Assembly (NCBI RefSeq): GCF_018343665.1 | Contig: NZ_JAGYPM010000007.1 | Location: 1 to 64,000, forward strand | Length of the DNA stretch: 64,000 bases | From: Cytobacillus citreus | Lineage (GTDB): Bacteria; Bacillota; Bacilli; Bacillales; Cytobacillaceae | Direction of reading: 5' to 3' | Shown here: one piece after another, positions 1 through 7,379 of the stretch | Position numbering within the stretch: the first letter of the stretch is position 1 | How the letters are laid out: every line of letters starts with the position of its first letter | Position numbers and translations under genes: made by a program | Notes under the pieces: model-generated | What the model saw: the letters and a program-made list of their open reading frames with translations, nothing else | Database searches by the model: none | Told to the model about the DNA's origin: nothing

Positions 1-18
1 ATGTTTCTGTACGAATTT

Positions 19-124
19 TCAGATACTTGAAGTACCGCTAACGATTTTGACCTTTTAGCGGTACTCCGTATCTGACCTCACTTTCATCCCACGTCTAAAG
101 ACGGGCTATGCCCGGTGTGGGCTT
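19..124. other. Two hairpins, possible IS200/IS605-type right end
   Basis: An extended hairpin pairs TCAGATAC (19-26) with GTATCTGA (68-75) and, inside it, AGTACCGCTAA (31-41) with TTAGCGGTACT (55-65). A second pairs CCCAC (88-92) with GTGGG (117-121) and is followed by CTTTCTCGT. Hairpins of this second kind close many IS200/IS605 (TnpB) elements in Bacilli. No tnpB lies inside the window, so this is a guess from shape. The rest of 125-300 shows nothing I recognise. Confidence 0.3.
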
Positions 125-299
125 TCTCGTTCGGGAAATCTGTAATCCCCTTCTCTTGGAATCTCTCATCGAGCATTGCTATGAAAATTCAAAACAAAAG
201 TTACTGCCTTTTATTCAATTGTATTTCAACTGCCCTGTTGTACAATAATTTCAACGAAAATAAGCGTTAATCCTTCTTAATGTTAAATATGATACAATA

Positions 300-343
300 A
301 AAAATGTCCAATCCCATATATACCAATGGTTTAGACATTTTTT
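300..343 (+). terminator. Hairpin with T-run
   Basis: AATGTC and GACATT pair around a 26-nt loop and are followed by a T-run. The element sits between two short stretches that both resemble the 3' flank of the recombinase remnant at 21.4 kb, as if inserted there. Confidence 0.35.
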
Positions 344-360
344 ATAACCAAGTTTATTAA

Positions 361-424
361 AGCGTTAATTTGTATTATACGAACTTCTCCTTTTCTGCTA
401 ACCACTTACATCCATTGATCAAGT
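361..424 (-). pseudogene. Stub of a tyrosine recombinase 3' end
   Basis: On the minus strand this reads ...L-D-Q-W-M-stop, the same last residues and stop as the broken recombinase at 21442-22279. The downstream flank also matches (CGTTAATTTGTATTATACGA at 363-382 and at 21398-21417). Only the last five or so codons survive; the rest was replaced by the tandem repeats that follow. It shows that a second copy of that recombinase once lay at this edge. Confidence 0.45.
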
Positions 425-427
425 TTT

Positions 428-510
428 ATTGAAATTAAGTTGTACTCTATTGAAAGTAAGTTATTCTCTATTGAAAGTAAGTTGCTCCCTTTGAAAGTAA
501 GTTGTACTCT
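428..510. repeat. Four tandem 20-21 bp repeats
   Basis: Four units of the form ATTGAAAGTAAGTTGTACTCT-like sequence (428-448, 449-469, 470-490, 491-510), each 20-21 bp with a few substitutions. In reverse complement they read CAACTTACTTTCAAA, close to the three direct repeats at 3950-4012. Regularly spaced 20-bp repeats of this kind are typical transposase-binding sites at ends of Tn7- or Tn5053-like elements; that role here is inferred. Confidence 0.6.
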
Positions 511-522
511 AAATAATCTAAT

Positions 523-556
523 GGAATGTCTCAATTTTGGAGACATTCCTTTTTTA
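523..556 (+). terminator. Intrinsic terminator
   Basis: GGAATGTCTC (523-532) pairs perfectly with GAGACATTCC (540-549) and is followed by TTTTTT on the plus strand only. No plus-strand gene ends here inside the window, so the transcript it would stop is unknown. Confidence 0.5.
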
Positions 557-628
557 TAACCAGAAATAACTAATTTCAATCTTAAACAAAAGCATCCTAT
601 TGTGGAAGATTGTTCGATTTTTTTCTTT

Positions 629-1855
629 TTATCTTCCTTCTTCCTTCGATTGATCATTGGGATCATATTTGGCTTCTTTATTCTCAGCCTTAGGAATAAC
701 TTTTCCATTTTCATCTTCCCAAGAAATTACACCTTTTTCAATTTGAGATAGAATTCTTTTCCACTCCTCGGGACGAAACCTTGTTTCATCTGATCGTTTT
801 ACTGAATTTAGTTCGTATGAACCTCCCGATGCTTCTTCTTTAGCTTTACTTTCAAAACTTACCTCTTTGGTCTCATCAACCACTGTAGGAATATATTCTT
901 CAGCCATAGCAGATGCAGTTATCCCAATCCCTCCGATAGTCATCATCATTAAAACCGTTAGCATCATTGTATGTTTCTTTACTTTTTTAACATTCAACAT
1001 CATTGTCAACCTCCTTTCAATATCTTTTTTACTTTCGGATAAAAAAACACCAAATGATGTAGAAGTGTTTGCTTTTTGCTCAATCATATTCAAAATTGTT
1101 TCACCATAACGTTTTCGTTCAATATGAGACATGTCAGAAACTACTTCCTCATCACAGGACAATTCACTCCATACATGAATCTCCTTACGAAGAATATGGA
1201 TGAATGGATTAAACCAATGAAGAACACTCGCTACTAAAACCAACATTTTCGTCCATAAATCTTTCCTTTTTAAATGAATTAACTCATGACGTATTGCCAT
1301 ATCTAATTCAATCGTTGACATTTTCTTAGTTGGTAAAAGAATGGTTGGCTTTATCAATCCAACCAATACAGGGCTTGTAATACGATTGTTGTATGCAAGC
1401 TTCACACTACATTTTATTTTCATTTTCCGTAACTTCAAATGTAGCAATTGATAGGCTTCACTACTTACTGATACTGGTAAGATATTCTTTTTTATTTCCT
1501 TGGCAAATTTGACATAACAATATAAATACCAAGCGCCAAATACAGTAATCCCTAAACCCCAAACAATTAATACTCCCATTGCAAGGTCAAAAGGGAGGGA
1601 TTGATTAGGGGGTGCTTCACCGAAATTTTCGAACTGTATTTTTGTCTTTCCTTTTGAAAACGAGGATAAAAATGATAATTTTTGTATGATAAGAAATATA
1701 GGCACAAGATAGAGAATCAAGGCTAATTTTCTATTCAGATATTGCCACTTTGCTGAAAAAAAGATTCGCGAAATCGGGCTCAATAAAAGTGTGCAAGCCA
1801 CAACGCCAGTCCCTGCAACTGATAACACGACAAATACTTCTATCAATTCATTCAT
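629..1855 (-). CDS. M56 family membrane metallopeptidase (BlaR1-like, sensorless)
   Basis: Integral membrane zinc protease of the BlaR1/MecR1 M56 family. Hydrophobic helices occupy the N-terminal third; the zinc motif HELIHLKRKD lies near residue 190 and another membrane helix near 305-320. Unlike full BlaR1 (about 600 aa) the protein stops after a short charged tail of about 90 residues, with no penicillin-binding sensor domain, so it is unlikely to sense beta-lactams itself. It abuts the BlaI-type repressor gene, and such peptidases normally cleave the partner repressor. The ATG at 1855 is preferred because AGGTG lies 6 nt upstream; a GTG at 1864 touches the previous stop codon. The substrate and signal are unknown. 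Confidence 0.85.
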   Translation of the reverse strand: MNELIEVFVVLSVAGTGVVACTLLLSPISRIFFSAKWQYLNRKLALILYLVPIFLIIQKLSFLSSFSKGKTKIQFENFGEAPPNQSLPFDLAMGVLIVWGLGITVFGAWYLYCYVKFAKEIKKNILPVSVSSEAYQLLHLKLRKMKIKCSVKLAYNNRITSPVLVGLIKPTILLPTKKMSTIELDMAIRHELIHLKRKDLWTKMLVLVASVLHWFNPFIHILRKEIHVWSELSCDEEVVSDMSHIERKRYGETILNMIEQKANTSTSFGVFLSESKKDIERRLTMMLNVKKVKKHTMMLTVLMMMTIGGIGITASAMAEEYIPTVVDETKEVSFESKAKEEASGGSYELNSVKRSDETRFRPEEWKRILSQIEKGVISWEDENGKVIPKAENKEAKYDPNDQSKEEGR

Positions 1856-1864
1856 TAATTGCAC

Positions 1865-2251
1865 CTACTTTTTGGAGAACCATTGTTTTAGTTCATTGAT
1901 TTCTTTTTCCGAAACTTTTTTTCCATCGTAAAGGGCAGATAAGAAATTTTTAATAGACCCTTGGTACATCACATCGAGTAAGCTCTGTGCTTCCAATCTT
2001 TTGTACTCTTCCGGGGAAAGACAAGGTATGTAAATGTTTGACCGTCCTTCTCTGTTTACTAATAGCAATCCTTTATCAACTAATCTTGATAAAAAGGTCG
2101 CTATTGTTTGACCCTTCCAATCTTTCCCTTTTTTTAGAGCGAATAAGTTCAGCAACTCACTGGATTTAACAGGGCGATCCATTTCCCAAATAGCCTGCAT
2201 CAACTCCATCTCTGTTTCTGAAAGTTTTTGAAAGTTTTCCAAAGTGTACAC
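1865..2251 (-). CDS. BlaI/MecI/CopY family repressor
   Basis: A 128-aa winged-helix repressor of the BlaI/MecI family. It has the typical start (LSETEMELMQAIWEMD), a recognition region (GKDWKGQTIATFLSRLVDKGLL) and a C-terminal dimerisation helix. It is followed immediately by the M56 peptidase gene, so the pair forms an operon in which the protease would inactivate the repressor. Upstream lie two inverted repeats of TACTAC/GTAGTA type, the usual binding motif of this family, so autoregulation is likely. The start is uncertain: GTG 2251 touches AGAGG, while TTG 2242 has better spacing. No beta-lactamase is nearby, so the regulated function is unknown. Confidence 0.88.
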   Translation of the reverse strand: MYTLENFQKLSETEMELMQAIWEMDRPVKSSELLNLFALKKGKDWKGQTIATFLSRLVDKGLLLVNREGRSNIYIPCLSPEEYKRLEAQSLLDVMYQGSIKNFLSALYDGKKVSEKEINELKQWFSKK

Positions 2252-2261
2252 CTCTAAATCT

Positions 2262-2328
2262 CAGTGTGCGTCCACACTATTATTCACTACAATCTTGTAG
2301 TGAATAAAACATACTACATAAACGTAGT
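2262..2328. promoter_or_regulatory. Tandem BlaI-type operators
   Basis: At 2281-2306 the arms TATTCACTACAA and TTGTAGTGAATA form a perfect 12-bp inverted repeat around TC. At 2313-2328 ACTAC and GTAGT flank a 6-bp centre. A third, GC-richer repeat GTGTG/CACAC lies at 2263-2276. Both AT-rich sites contain the CTACA/TGTAG element bound by BlaI/MecI/CopY proteins. Confidence 0.75.
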
Positions 2329-2390
2329 GATTGTCAATAAACATTCTAAAAGAAAATGATGACTTTCATATGATAATAGGAATATCCAAT

Positions 2391-2438
2391 AAAAAAACTT
2401 CAAGACATCCCAAACATAAGACTGCCTTGAAGTTTTTT
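2391..2438. terminator. Bidirectional terminator-like hairpin
   Basis: AAAAAACTTCAAG pairs with CTTGAAGTTTTTT around a 20-nt loop, giving A/T tracts on both sides. It separates the blaI-like transcript from the cassette array. Confidence 0.6.
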
Positions 2439-2472
2439 ACTGGATAATATTTTTCAAATCGGTAGTATTTAC

Positions 2473-2545
2473 TCCACAATCAGGCCCTATTACTGAAAAA
2501 GGAACAATTCCTCTTCAAGAATTGCGCCCGATTGTTTAATAAGAG
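2473..2545. repeat. Array site, two type B cores
   Basis: First site of the array. Core 1 is CCACAATC-AGGCCC-TATTACTG and core 2 is GCGCCC-GATTGTTTAATAAG. Between them GGAACAATTCC and GAATTGCG form a hairpin. On the coding (minus) strand the outer arms CAATCGGGC and GCCTGATTG are complementary, so the whole unit is an imperfect palindrome, as in an integron attC site. The sequence itself is not a canonical attC. Confidence 0.65.
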
Positions 2546-2551
2546 GTTTAA

Positions 2552-2782
2552 TTAAGAAAACCAAATTCTTGATATTTGTAACGGGTTAATAACTGACCTT
2601 AATCTACCGTCAGGATGAAATAACTTTATAGAATCCAATTTTTTAAAGTCGTATAATGCTTCCTCTAATTTCTCAATCAATATTATTGTTTCACTTTCGT
2701 CAAGTTTAAATGAAAGAGATTGACCAGACATTAAAATCTCTGCCTTAACATTTTCTTTAGATCCATACTTTTTATTTAACAT
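2552..2782 (-). CDS. Hypothetical cassette protein
   Basis: A 76-aa soluble protein I do not recognise, starting MLNKKYGSKENV. The start at 2782 is chosen because AGGGGGGA lies 7 nt upstream; a longer reading (to 2917) runs back into the upstream array site and has no ribosome binding site. The middle (FKLDESETIILIEKLEEALYDF) is predicted helical, and the end (LFHPDGRLRSVINPLQISRIWF) resembles a small beta-rich tail. It is flanked by array sites on both sides and has no obvious own promoter, as expected for a cassette gene. Confidence 0.6.
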   Translation of the reverse strand: MLNKKYGSKENVKAEILMSGQSLSFKLDESETIILIEKLEEALYDFKKLDSIKLFHPDGRLRSVINPLQISRIWFS

Positions 2783-2918
2783 TTTGTAGTCCCCCCTATG
2801 TACCTTTAACAACCATGAAATAATAATTTTTTTACCTGTGTTCTCAGTTAACTCTCTTCGTTTACAAAGGCCTATTTCTTTACTTATAGATACGAAGTAC
2901 CTCATAAATGGTTTCATT

Positions 2919-3115
2919 CTTATTAAATTAAATGGCCCTTTTCATGAAGAAAGACGCTTCCTTATTTCAGAAAAGCGCCCTTTAATGGAATAACTAAAAT
3001 ATGGTCTCAATCCTAAAATCGCTTAATTCTTATTGAACTAAAGCACCCGTTTGTTTAAGTACAATACTTCACAAACATTTTTTGCTCAACAAAACGGTCC
3101 CGTCAGTAGACAATG
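2919..3115. repeat. Compound array site, three cores
   Basis: Type B core TTAAATTAAATGGCCC-TTTTCATG with the hairpin GCTTCC...GCGCCC; then type A core TTGAACTAAAGCACCC-GTTTGTTTAAGTAC followed by TTCACAA; then a third core CTCAACAAAACGGTCCC-GTCAGTAG. The first hairpin block recurs almost unchanged at about 10083-10132. Confidence 0.6.
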
Positions 3116-3116
3116 G

Positions 3117-3160
3117 AAAAAACGATGCCTCTTTAGAGCATCGCATCCATTAATGAACAG
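3117..3160. terminator. Hairpin downstream of the DinB gene
   Basis: CGATGCCTC and GAGCATCG pair around TTTA, with A/T tracts near. It lies 30 nt past the stop of the DinB-like gene and would end that minus-strand transcript. Confidence 0.4.
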
Positions 3161-3188
3161 AAACTGAATAAATTAATATCTATTTGAA

Positions 3189-3674
3189 TTATTTTTTCGA
3201 ATGCGAGGAAAGACCCCGTCCGATAAGGTTTGCAGAAACAGGCTTTCTTCCTAATTCTCTTGCCCAAATTGATAATTGTCCTATATGGTGAATTTCGTGA
3301 GCAATGGTATGTCGCATAACTTCACCCCAAGTATCTGTTACAATTCTTCCATCTGGCATCGTATCGTAGAATAATTGATTCTCCATACTAGCATCCCAGT
3401 TGTTCACAAAGTTCTCCACTTCTAAATGAAAATCTTCGTCCAATTTTCGAACCTTGTTCAAGCTTTTATAATTATCGAAACTCTCCTGAAAGTCAGTCTT
3501 ACCCTGTAAAAGACGTATCCAGCTCCACTCGACATCAACAATATGGAAAAGTGTATGTAATATACTTCCCATTCCACCCGTTCGGTATTGTAATAGCTCT
3601 TCTTCGCTTAAATCTTCACACCAACGATACCAGTCTTCTCTTACCATCCAGTTATATCTAAAAAGTGTTTGCAA
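3189..3674 (-). CDS. DinB/YfiT superfamily protein
   Basis: A 161-aa four-helix DinB-type protein. Members bind a metal through three histidines and several are thiol (bacillithiol) S-transferases. The histidines are visible in HTLFHIVDVEWSW and HEIHHIGQLSIWAREL. The start is TTG at 3674 with GGAGGGG 6 nt before it. A close paralogue (most residues identical) lies at 27686-28171, so the gene has been duplicated within the array. It stands alone between array sites. The substrate cannot be told from sequence. Confidence 0.88.
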   Translation of the reverse strand: MQTLFRYNWMVREDWYRWCEDLSEEELLQYRTGGMGSILHTLFHIVDVEWSWIRLLQGKTDFQESFDNYKSLNKVRKLDEDFHLEVENFVNNWDASMENQLFYDTMPDGRIVTDTWGEVMRHTIAHEIHHIGQLSIWARELGRKPVSANLIGRGLSSHSKK

Positions 3675-3776
3675 TAAATCCCCTCCGAAAAGAAAATAAA
3701 TTAACCATTAAAATATACTTTAGGAATATTATAAAACTCTATTTAGTATGACTATTTCAACAAACATAATATAAAT

Positions 3777-3905
3777 TCCTTCTTAAAGTAACCTGCCCTT
3801 TAGTTTAAGTACATTTCTTCACAATCTCTTCTAAAATATCCATTTATTTCGAAAATGAGTTACTCAACAATCTGGCCCGTTTGTAGTATAACCCTATATT
3901 AATTT
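3777..3905. repeat. Array site, type A then type B core
   Basis: CTTAAAGTAACCTGCCC-TTTAGTTTAAGTAC with TTCACAATC downstream, then CTCAACAATCTGGCCCGTTTG about 90 bp on. The first core is about 100 bp upstream of the DinB start codon. Confidence 0.6.
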
Positions 3906-3949
3906 TACCATAAGAAATCCCTTCAGAATTACATCCAAAGGGGTAAAAC

Positions 3950-4012
3950 AGTGCAACTTTTTTCAAAACGGTTTAACTTTTTTACAAACGGTACGACTTT
4001 ATTTCAAACCTA
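3950..4012. repeat. Three 20-21 bp tandem repeats
   Basis: Units of the form GCAACTTTTTTCAAAACGG, with variants AACTTTTTTACAAACGG and GACTTTATTTCAAACC, at 20-21 bp spacing. They match the reverse complement of the repeats at 428-510, so the two clusters point in opposite directions and bracket 3.5 kb, as transposase-binding sites at two transposon ends would. Confidence 0.5.
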
Positions 4013-4074
4013 CAAATATACAGATACTTCTTTATTGATTTTAATTGGCATTGCATAATTCTAATATTAAAAAA

Positions 4075-4098
4075 CCGACCTTTCTAGAAGAAGGTCGG
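4075..4098. terminator. Short terminator hairpin
   Basis: CCGACC (4075-4080) pairs with GGTCGG (4093-4098), with TTCTAGAA inside. A-rich sequence on the left gives a T-run on the minus strand, so it would end the minus-strand remnant at 4115-4191. Confidence 0.55.
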
Positions 4099-4114
4099 CT
4101 TAAGTTAAGTTCAA

Positions 4115-4191
4115 TTATGCTGTTTGAGAGATACCTTTAACGTTTTGAGTTAATCCCTCAATAATTGGTGTAGCTGGACGCCCAAAAAGTT
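4115..4191 (-). pseudogene. C-terminal remnant of an NmrA/QorB-type oxidoreductase
   Basis: The minus strand reads FGRPATPIIEGL...KGISQTA-stop, the usual tail (GRPATP) of NmrA/QorB-like NAD(P)H-dependent reductases. Nothing upstream continues it. About 25 codons remain of a gene normally near 280 codons. Confidence 0.45.
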
Positions 4192-4298
4192 GTTAGAAAT
4201 CGTCACTCTCGAAATCAAGGGTGAATTCGAATATCAGCAATCATTAAATTCACCCATTTATTTCACGTATTTTTTTTGCAAATGCTAAAGAACTCAAG

Positions 4299-4928
4299 TT
4301 ATGAAATGATACTTTCCAGACGAGCCTCTATCTTCTCGGCGGTCATAACACCTCCACCAAGCCCGATAAATTCGTCACCTTTTTGCAAAAACAATGTAGG
4401 GTAGCTTTGGACACCAAGCTGCTGAACCTTCATAAAATCTTCGTGGGCATCTTTGGTGGAAGCCACGTCCTCGAACCGTGCTAGAACTGCCTCCGGGTCA
4501 AGATTATGAGCAATAGCAATTTTTCGGTAAGTTGCTGGGTCATTAAGGCTCTTACCTTCGTAATAAAACGCTTGCTGCATGGACGAGGCTAAATAATAGG
4601 CACGTTCTGGTGCGAAGAAACGCAATGCAGAAAAACCTTTAGCCGCCGCCTCGGAGTCCATGACAAAAGCACCTTCTTCCAACAACGTTTGGAAAGGGGT
4701 GCCAAACTCCACACCAGTTAGCTGGCTGATTCTTTTATTTGCTTCTGGAATGTGTGAGAAAGAAGCTATTGGTAGCTTTTTATGACCTACAAATAGACCA
4801 CCAGATAAAACAGTTAGGGGTAATTCTGGGTGATTCTCATTAAAACCTTGAAGGCTCTTCGAGAACCCGTAACACCAACCACAATAAGCGTCCCAAACAT
4901 ATATAAGCTTATCTTGTATATTGTTCAT
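4299..4928 (-). CDS. DsbA-family thiol oxidoreductase (FrnE/COG3531-like)
   Basis: About 209 aa with a thioredoxin-fold start (IYVWDAYCGWCYGF); CGWC is the redox CxxC. The conserved late cis-proline region (GVQSYPTLFLQ) and a C-terminal helix are present, as in cytoplasmic DsbA/FrnE-like proteins. The ATG at 4928 begins the family-like sequence; the open frame extends to 5063, but that part translates the terminator of the upstream azoreductase gene, so I exclude it. No clear Shine-Dalgarno precedes 4928. With AzoR just upstream the pair suggests thiol/quinone stress defence. Confidence 0.75.
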   Translation of the reverse strand: MNNIQDKLIYVWDAYCGWCYGFSKSLQGFNENHPELPLTVLSGGLFVGHKKLPIASFSHIPEANKRISQLTGVEFGTPFQTLLEEGAFVMDSEAAAKGFSALRFFAPERAYYLASSMQQAFYYEGKSLNDPATYRKIAIAHNLDPEAVLARFEDVASTKDAHEDFMKVQQLGVQSYPTLFLQKGDEFIGLGGGVMTAEKIEARLESIIS

Positions 4929-5033
4929 GTAATAAAATAAAGTCTTATTGAGGTAACGTGAAGCATATATATGTTCAATTAGAAAAAACATCCCTATTTG
5001 TTGTAGAAACGCTTCAGTAACTTCAATAGAAAA

Positions 5034-5061
5034 TAAAAAAGAACCAACATTTGTTGGCTCC
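5034..5061 (-). terminator. Terminator of the azoreductase gene
   Basis: On the minus strand GAGCCAAC-AAAT-GTTGGTTC is followed by a T-run, 12 nt past the azoreductase stop. Confidence 0.75.
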
Positions 5062-5071
5062 ATTAGTAATT

Positions 5072-5707
5072 CTAAAAAGAATGGGCTAAATCCTTAGCTC
5101 TTGCAATTGCATTTTCTTTAATTTCTTGTGCTTTATCAGGCATTGCCGCATGACCTTCTACAAATATGCCTTCAAAAGAAGGTACTCCAAAGAATTGCAT
5201 AATAACATTTAAGTAACGGTGCCCCATTTCCATAGCTGCCGCTGGTCCTTCTGAATATATTCCTCCTCTGGCCTGTATATGTAATGCTTTTTTATCAGTT
5301 AATAGACCAACTGGACCTTTTTCAGTGTATTTAAAGGTTTTTCCAGCCACAGATACTGCATCAATATATGCTTTTAATATTGGTGGGAATGAAAAGTTCC
5401 AAAAAGGTGTAACAAAAACATATTTATCAGCAGAGATAAATTGTTCGCACAATTCTGATAATCTCCCTACTTTTGTTTTCTCATCTGATGAAAGCTCTTC
5501 GAATCCCTTACCCGATTGTAACTTACCCCAACCACTAAATACATCGACATCAATGTGTGGGATATTTTCTTTATAAAGGTCAATATTCACAATTTCATCA
5601 TTTGGATTTACTTCTTTGTAAGTGTCAATAAAGGCTTTTCCTACTGCCATACTGTATGATTGAGTATCATCATGTGGATGAGCTGTGATGTATAATACTT
5701 TTGCCAT
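5072..5707 (-). CDS. azoR: FMN-dependent NADH-azoreductase
   Basis: A 211-aa flavodoxin-fold quinone/azo reductase. The N-terminal FMN phosphate-binding loop ([15 protein letters not shown]), the [18 protein letters not shown] segment and the RGGIYS loop are all characteristic of AzoR proteins, and the length is normal. It reduces quinones and azo or nitro compounds with NADH. AAGGTG precedes the ATG. It has its own terminator and sits upstream of the DsbA-like gene. It is probably monocistronic and stress-induced, but no operator was recognised. Confidence 0.92.
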   Translation of the reverse strand: MAKVLYITAHPHDDTQSYSMAVGKAFIDTYKEVNPNDEIVNIDLYKENIPHIDVDVFSGWGKLQSGKGFEELSSDEKTKVGRLSELCEQFISADKYVFVTPFWNFSFPPILKAYIDAVSVAGKTFKYTEKGPVGLLTDKKALHIQARGGIYSEGPAAAMEMGHRYLNVIMQFFGVPSFEGIFVEGHAAMPDKAQEIKENAIARAKDLAHSF

Positions 5708-5878
5708 GTTGTTTCACCTTCTGCTTTTATTTTTTACAGTATAGTTTTAACTTAATAAATTTTTAAGCCTATATTATGTATAATCTTTCTAAACAAAAAA
5801 TTTTTTGTCTATAAAGAATGAAAGAAAATTAAGAATTTTTCAGTTCATACAAATCCCTATAAAAAATTTTTTCGTTAT

Positions 5879-6025
5879 TTATAAAACATCAAAAAAATAA
5901 GGGTTACCACCAATGTTCGGTCGCATTTCATCCGTTATTTGAAATGATTCATTTGAATTTGACTCATTGTTTACATCATAGTCAAGCTGAACACTTCCAT
6001 CATAATGATTAGGTTTTTGCTCCAT
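5879..6025 (-). CDS. Small hypothetical protein (48 aa)
   Basis: Starts at ATG 6025, five nt after a perfect GGAGGTG. The longer reading to 6079 includes that ribosome binding site in its coding part and is rejected. The product is acidic and asparagine/serine-rich (VNNESNSNESFQI) with no membrane segment and no cysteine. The family is unknown to me. Confidence 0.6.
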   Translation of the reverse strand: MEQKPNHYDGSVQLDYDVNNESNSNESFQITDEMRPNIGGNPYFFDVL

Positions 6026-6094
6026 CTTTTCACCTCCATTCATTTTAGTATATATCTCTCCCAATACTTCATTCATCAATAGGTTATTTTTATT

Positions 6095-6195
6095 GATACT
6101 AATAAGCCCGTCCTAAATATAAAAAGCCTAATTTCTCAGTGATGTAATAGAGAAATTAGGCTTTAGTTGCTTTTCAAAAGCGCCCGATTATAGAA
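6095..6195. repeat. Array site with terminator hairpin
   Basis: ATACTAATAAGCCC-GTCCTAAAT (type A-like), then a long hairpin AAAGCCTAATTTCTC / GAGAAATTAGGCTTT (about 6123-6163), then TTTTCAAAAGCGCCC-GATTATAGAAG (type B). The hairpin stem recurs at 29378-29417 upstream of another DinB gene. Confidence 0.55.
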
Positions 6196-6315
6196 GAGAA
6201 TTAATATTATTTAGGCTGTTGAAGGGAGCTTGTGCTTATCAAACAGTTCGTTCAACAAGGAAGTAGAAATACTGAAGCAACTATGCAACCTCTTGAACGG
6301 TTCGCTTAAAATCTC

Positions 6316-7011
6316 TCAACTATCCATCTTCCCTATAATCTTTATGAGATCCGTCAACTCACGGATTTCATACGTTGGCTTAATTCCTGTATTGTTTTCC
6401 TTAAGATGCGGATTGAACCAGCAGGTATCAATCCCGTAATTTATTCCTCCCTGAACATCAGAGGTCAAAGAATCACCCACGATCAACACTTTGGTTTTAT
6501 CTGTAATCTGTAGCTTGAAAAACGCATAATCGAAAATACCCTTTCCGGGCTTCTGAAATCCAGCCTCTTCAGAAATAATAATATGCTCAAAAGTATTACA
6601 AAGAGGAGAGCTCCCGATTCTTGATGTCTGCACATCCGTGAATCCGTTTGTTATAATGGCCAGCCGACAGCCGGCAAGATTGTCACATAATTCTACGGCT
6701 CCCTGTACAAGATGTGTTTCCTTTCCCAAATATCCAAGATAAATACTGTTGAAGGTATCTGCGTTGATTTCAAGCTCATGCGTAAGGAACAATCTCCTAA
6801 ATCTCTCTACTCCCAGTTCTGATAAAGTAGTAAGCCCCTGTTCCAAATCTCTCCATAATACCTTGCTAATCTCTTTGTAGTTGGCTTCATATTCCGCCAA
6901 GCCCGTAGGCAATCCGAACTCTACAAAAGCTTTATGTAGTGCTTCTCTTTCCGACATACTGAAGTCAAATAATGTATCATCAATATCGAAAAATATGATT
7001 TCGTATTTCAT
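6316..7011 (-). CDS. HAD hydrolase, YjjG-type nucleotidase
   Basis: A 231-aa haloacid dehalogenase-fold phosphatase: motif I FFDIDDTLFDF (nucleophile Asp), motif II IITNG, motif III Lys in the EAGFQKPGKGIFDYA stretch, motif IV GDSLTSDVQGG. Domain order and length match YjjG/YfnB pyrimidine nucleotidases, which remove noncanonical nucleotides. The start is ATG 7011 with GGAGG 5 nt upstream rather than 7023. It is a lone cassette-type gene in the array direction. Confidence 0.88.
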   Translation of the reverse strand: MKYEIIFFDIDDTLFDFSMSEREALHKAFVEFGLPTGLAEYEANYKEISKVLWRDLEQGLTTLSELGVERFRRLFLTHELEINADTFNSIYLGYLGKETHLVQGAVELCDNLAGCRLAIITNGFTDVQTSRIGSSPLCNTFEHIIISEEAGFQKPGKGIFDYAFFKLQITDKTKVLIVGDSLTSDVQGGINYGIDTCWFNPHLKENNTGIKPTYEIRELTDLIKIIGKMDS

Positions 7012-7333
7012 AGCTACCTCCATTAATCATTATCGACCTAATTTGGACACTTATCTTAATTCTTTTCATAACAATAACATTGATGAACTCTCTTCCTCTA
7101 GCTCAATATGGCTTATTTCATACTCTGGCCCTTTTATGGAAGATCATTACTCAACTTTATTGAAGATATCTACTATGAAAAATGAACTTATATTAGATTT
7201 TATTTCAAATAATTACTAATACCAACTGTATCTTTATCAAGTTATTTATGCTCCATTGAGGAGGTAATACCAATCAACAAAAGGCGTTAGAGCTGGACAT
7301 ATTTAAAAGTCGAAATCTATACTTTATCTCTCA
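7012..7333. other. Intergenic, no gene recognised
   Basis: AT-rich spacer of about 320 bp. A plus-strand open frame crosses it but has no ribosome binding site and low-complexity serine runs. No array core was found in it. Confidence 0.4.
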
Positions 7334-7376
7334 AAAAAAGAAGGATTAGTCATGAAGCCTAATCCTCCTTTTTTTG
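7334..7376 (-). terminator. Terminator of the X-Pro peptidase gene
   Basis: AAGAAGGATTAG and CTAATCCTCCTT pair around a 10-nt loop, A/T tracts on both sides; it lies 4 bp past the peptidase stop. Confidence 0.75.
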
Positions 7377-7379
7377 ATC

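Noticed and set aside
629-2251. Beta-lactam resistance operon
   Set aside because: The M56 protein has no penicillin sensor domain and no beta-lactamase or mecA-like gene is in the window.
6881-7219. Plus-strand 112-aa frame across the start of the HAD gene
   Set aside because: No ribosome binding site; the first half is antisense to the HAD coding region, the second half is low-complexity.
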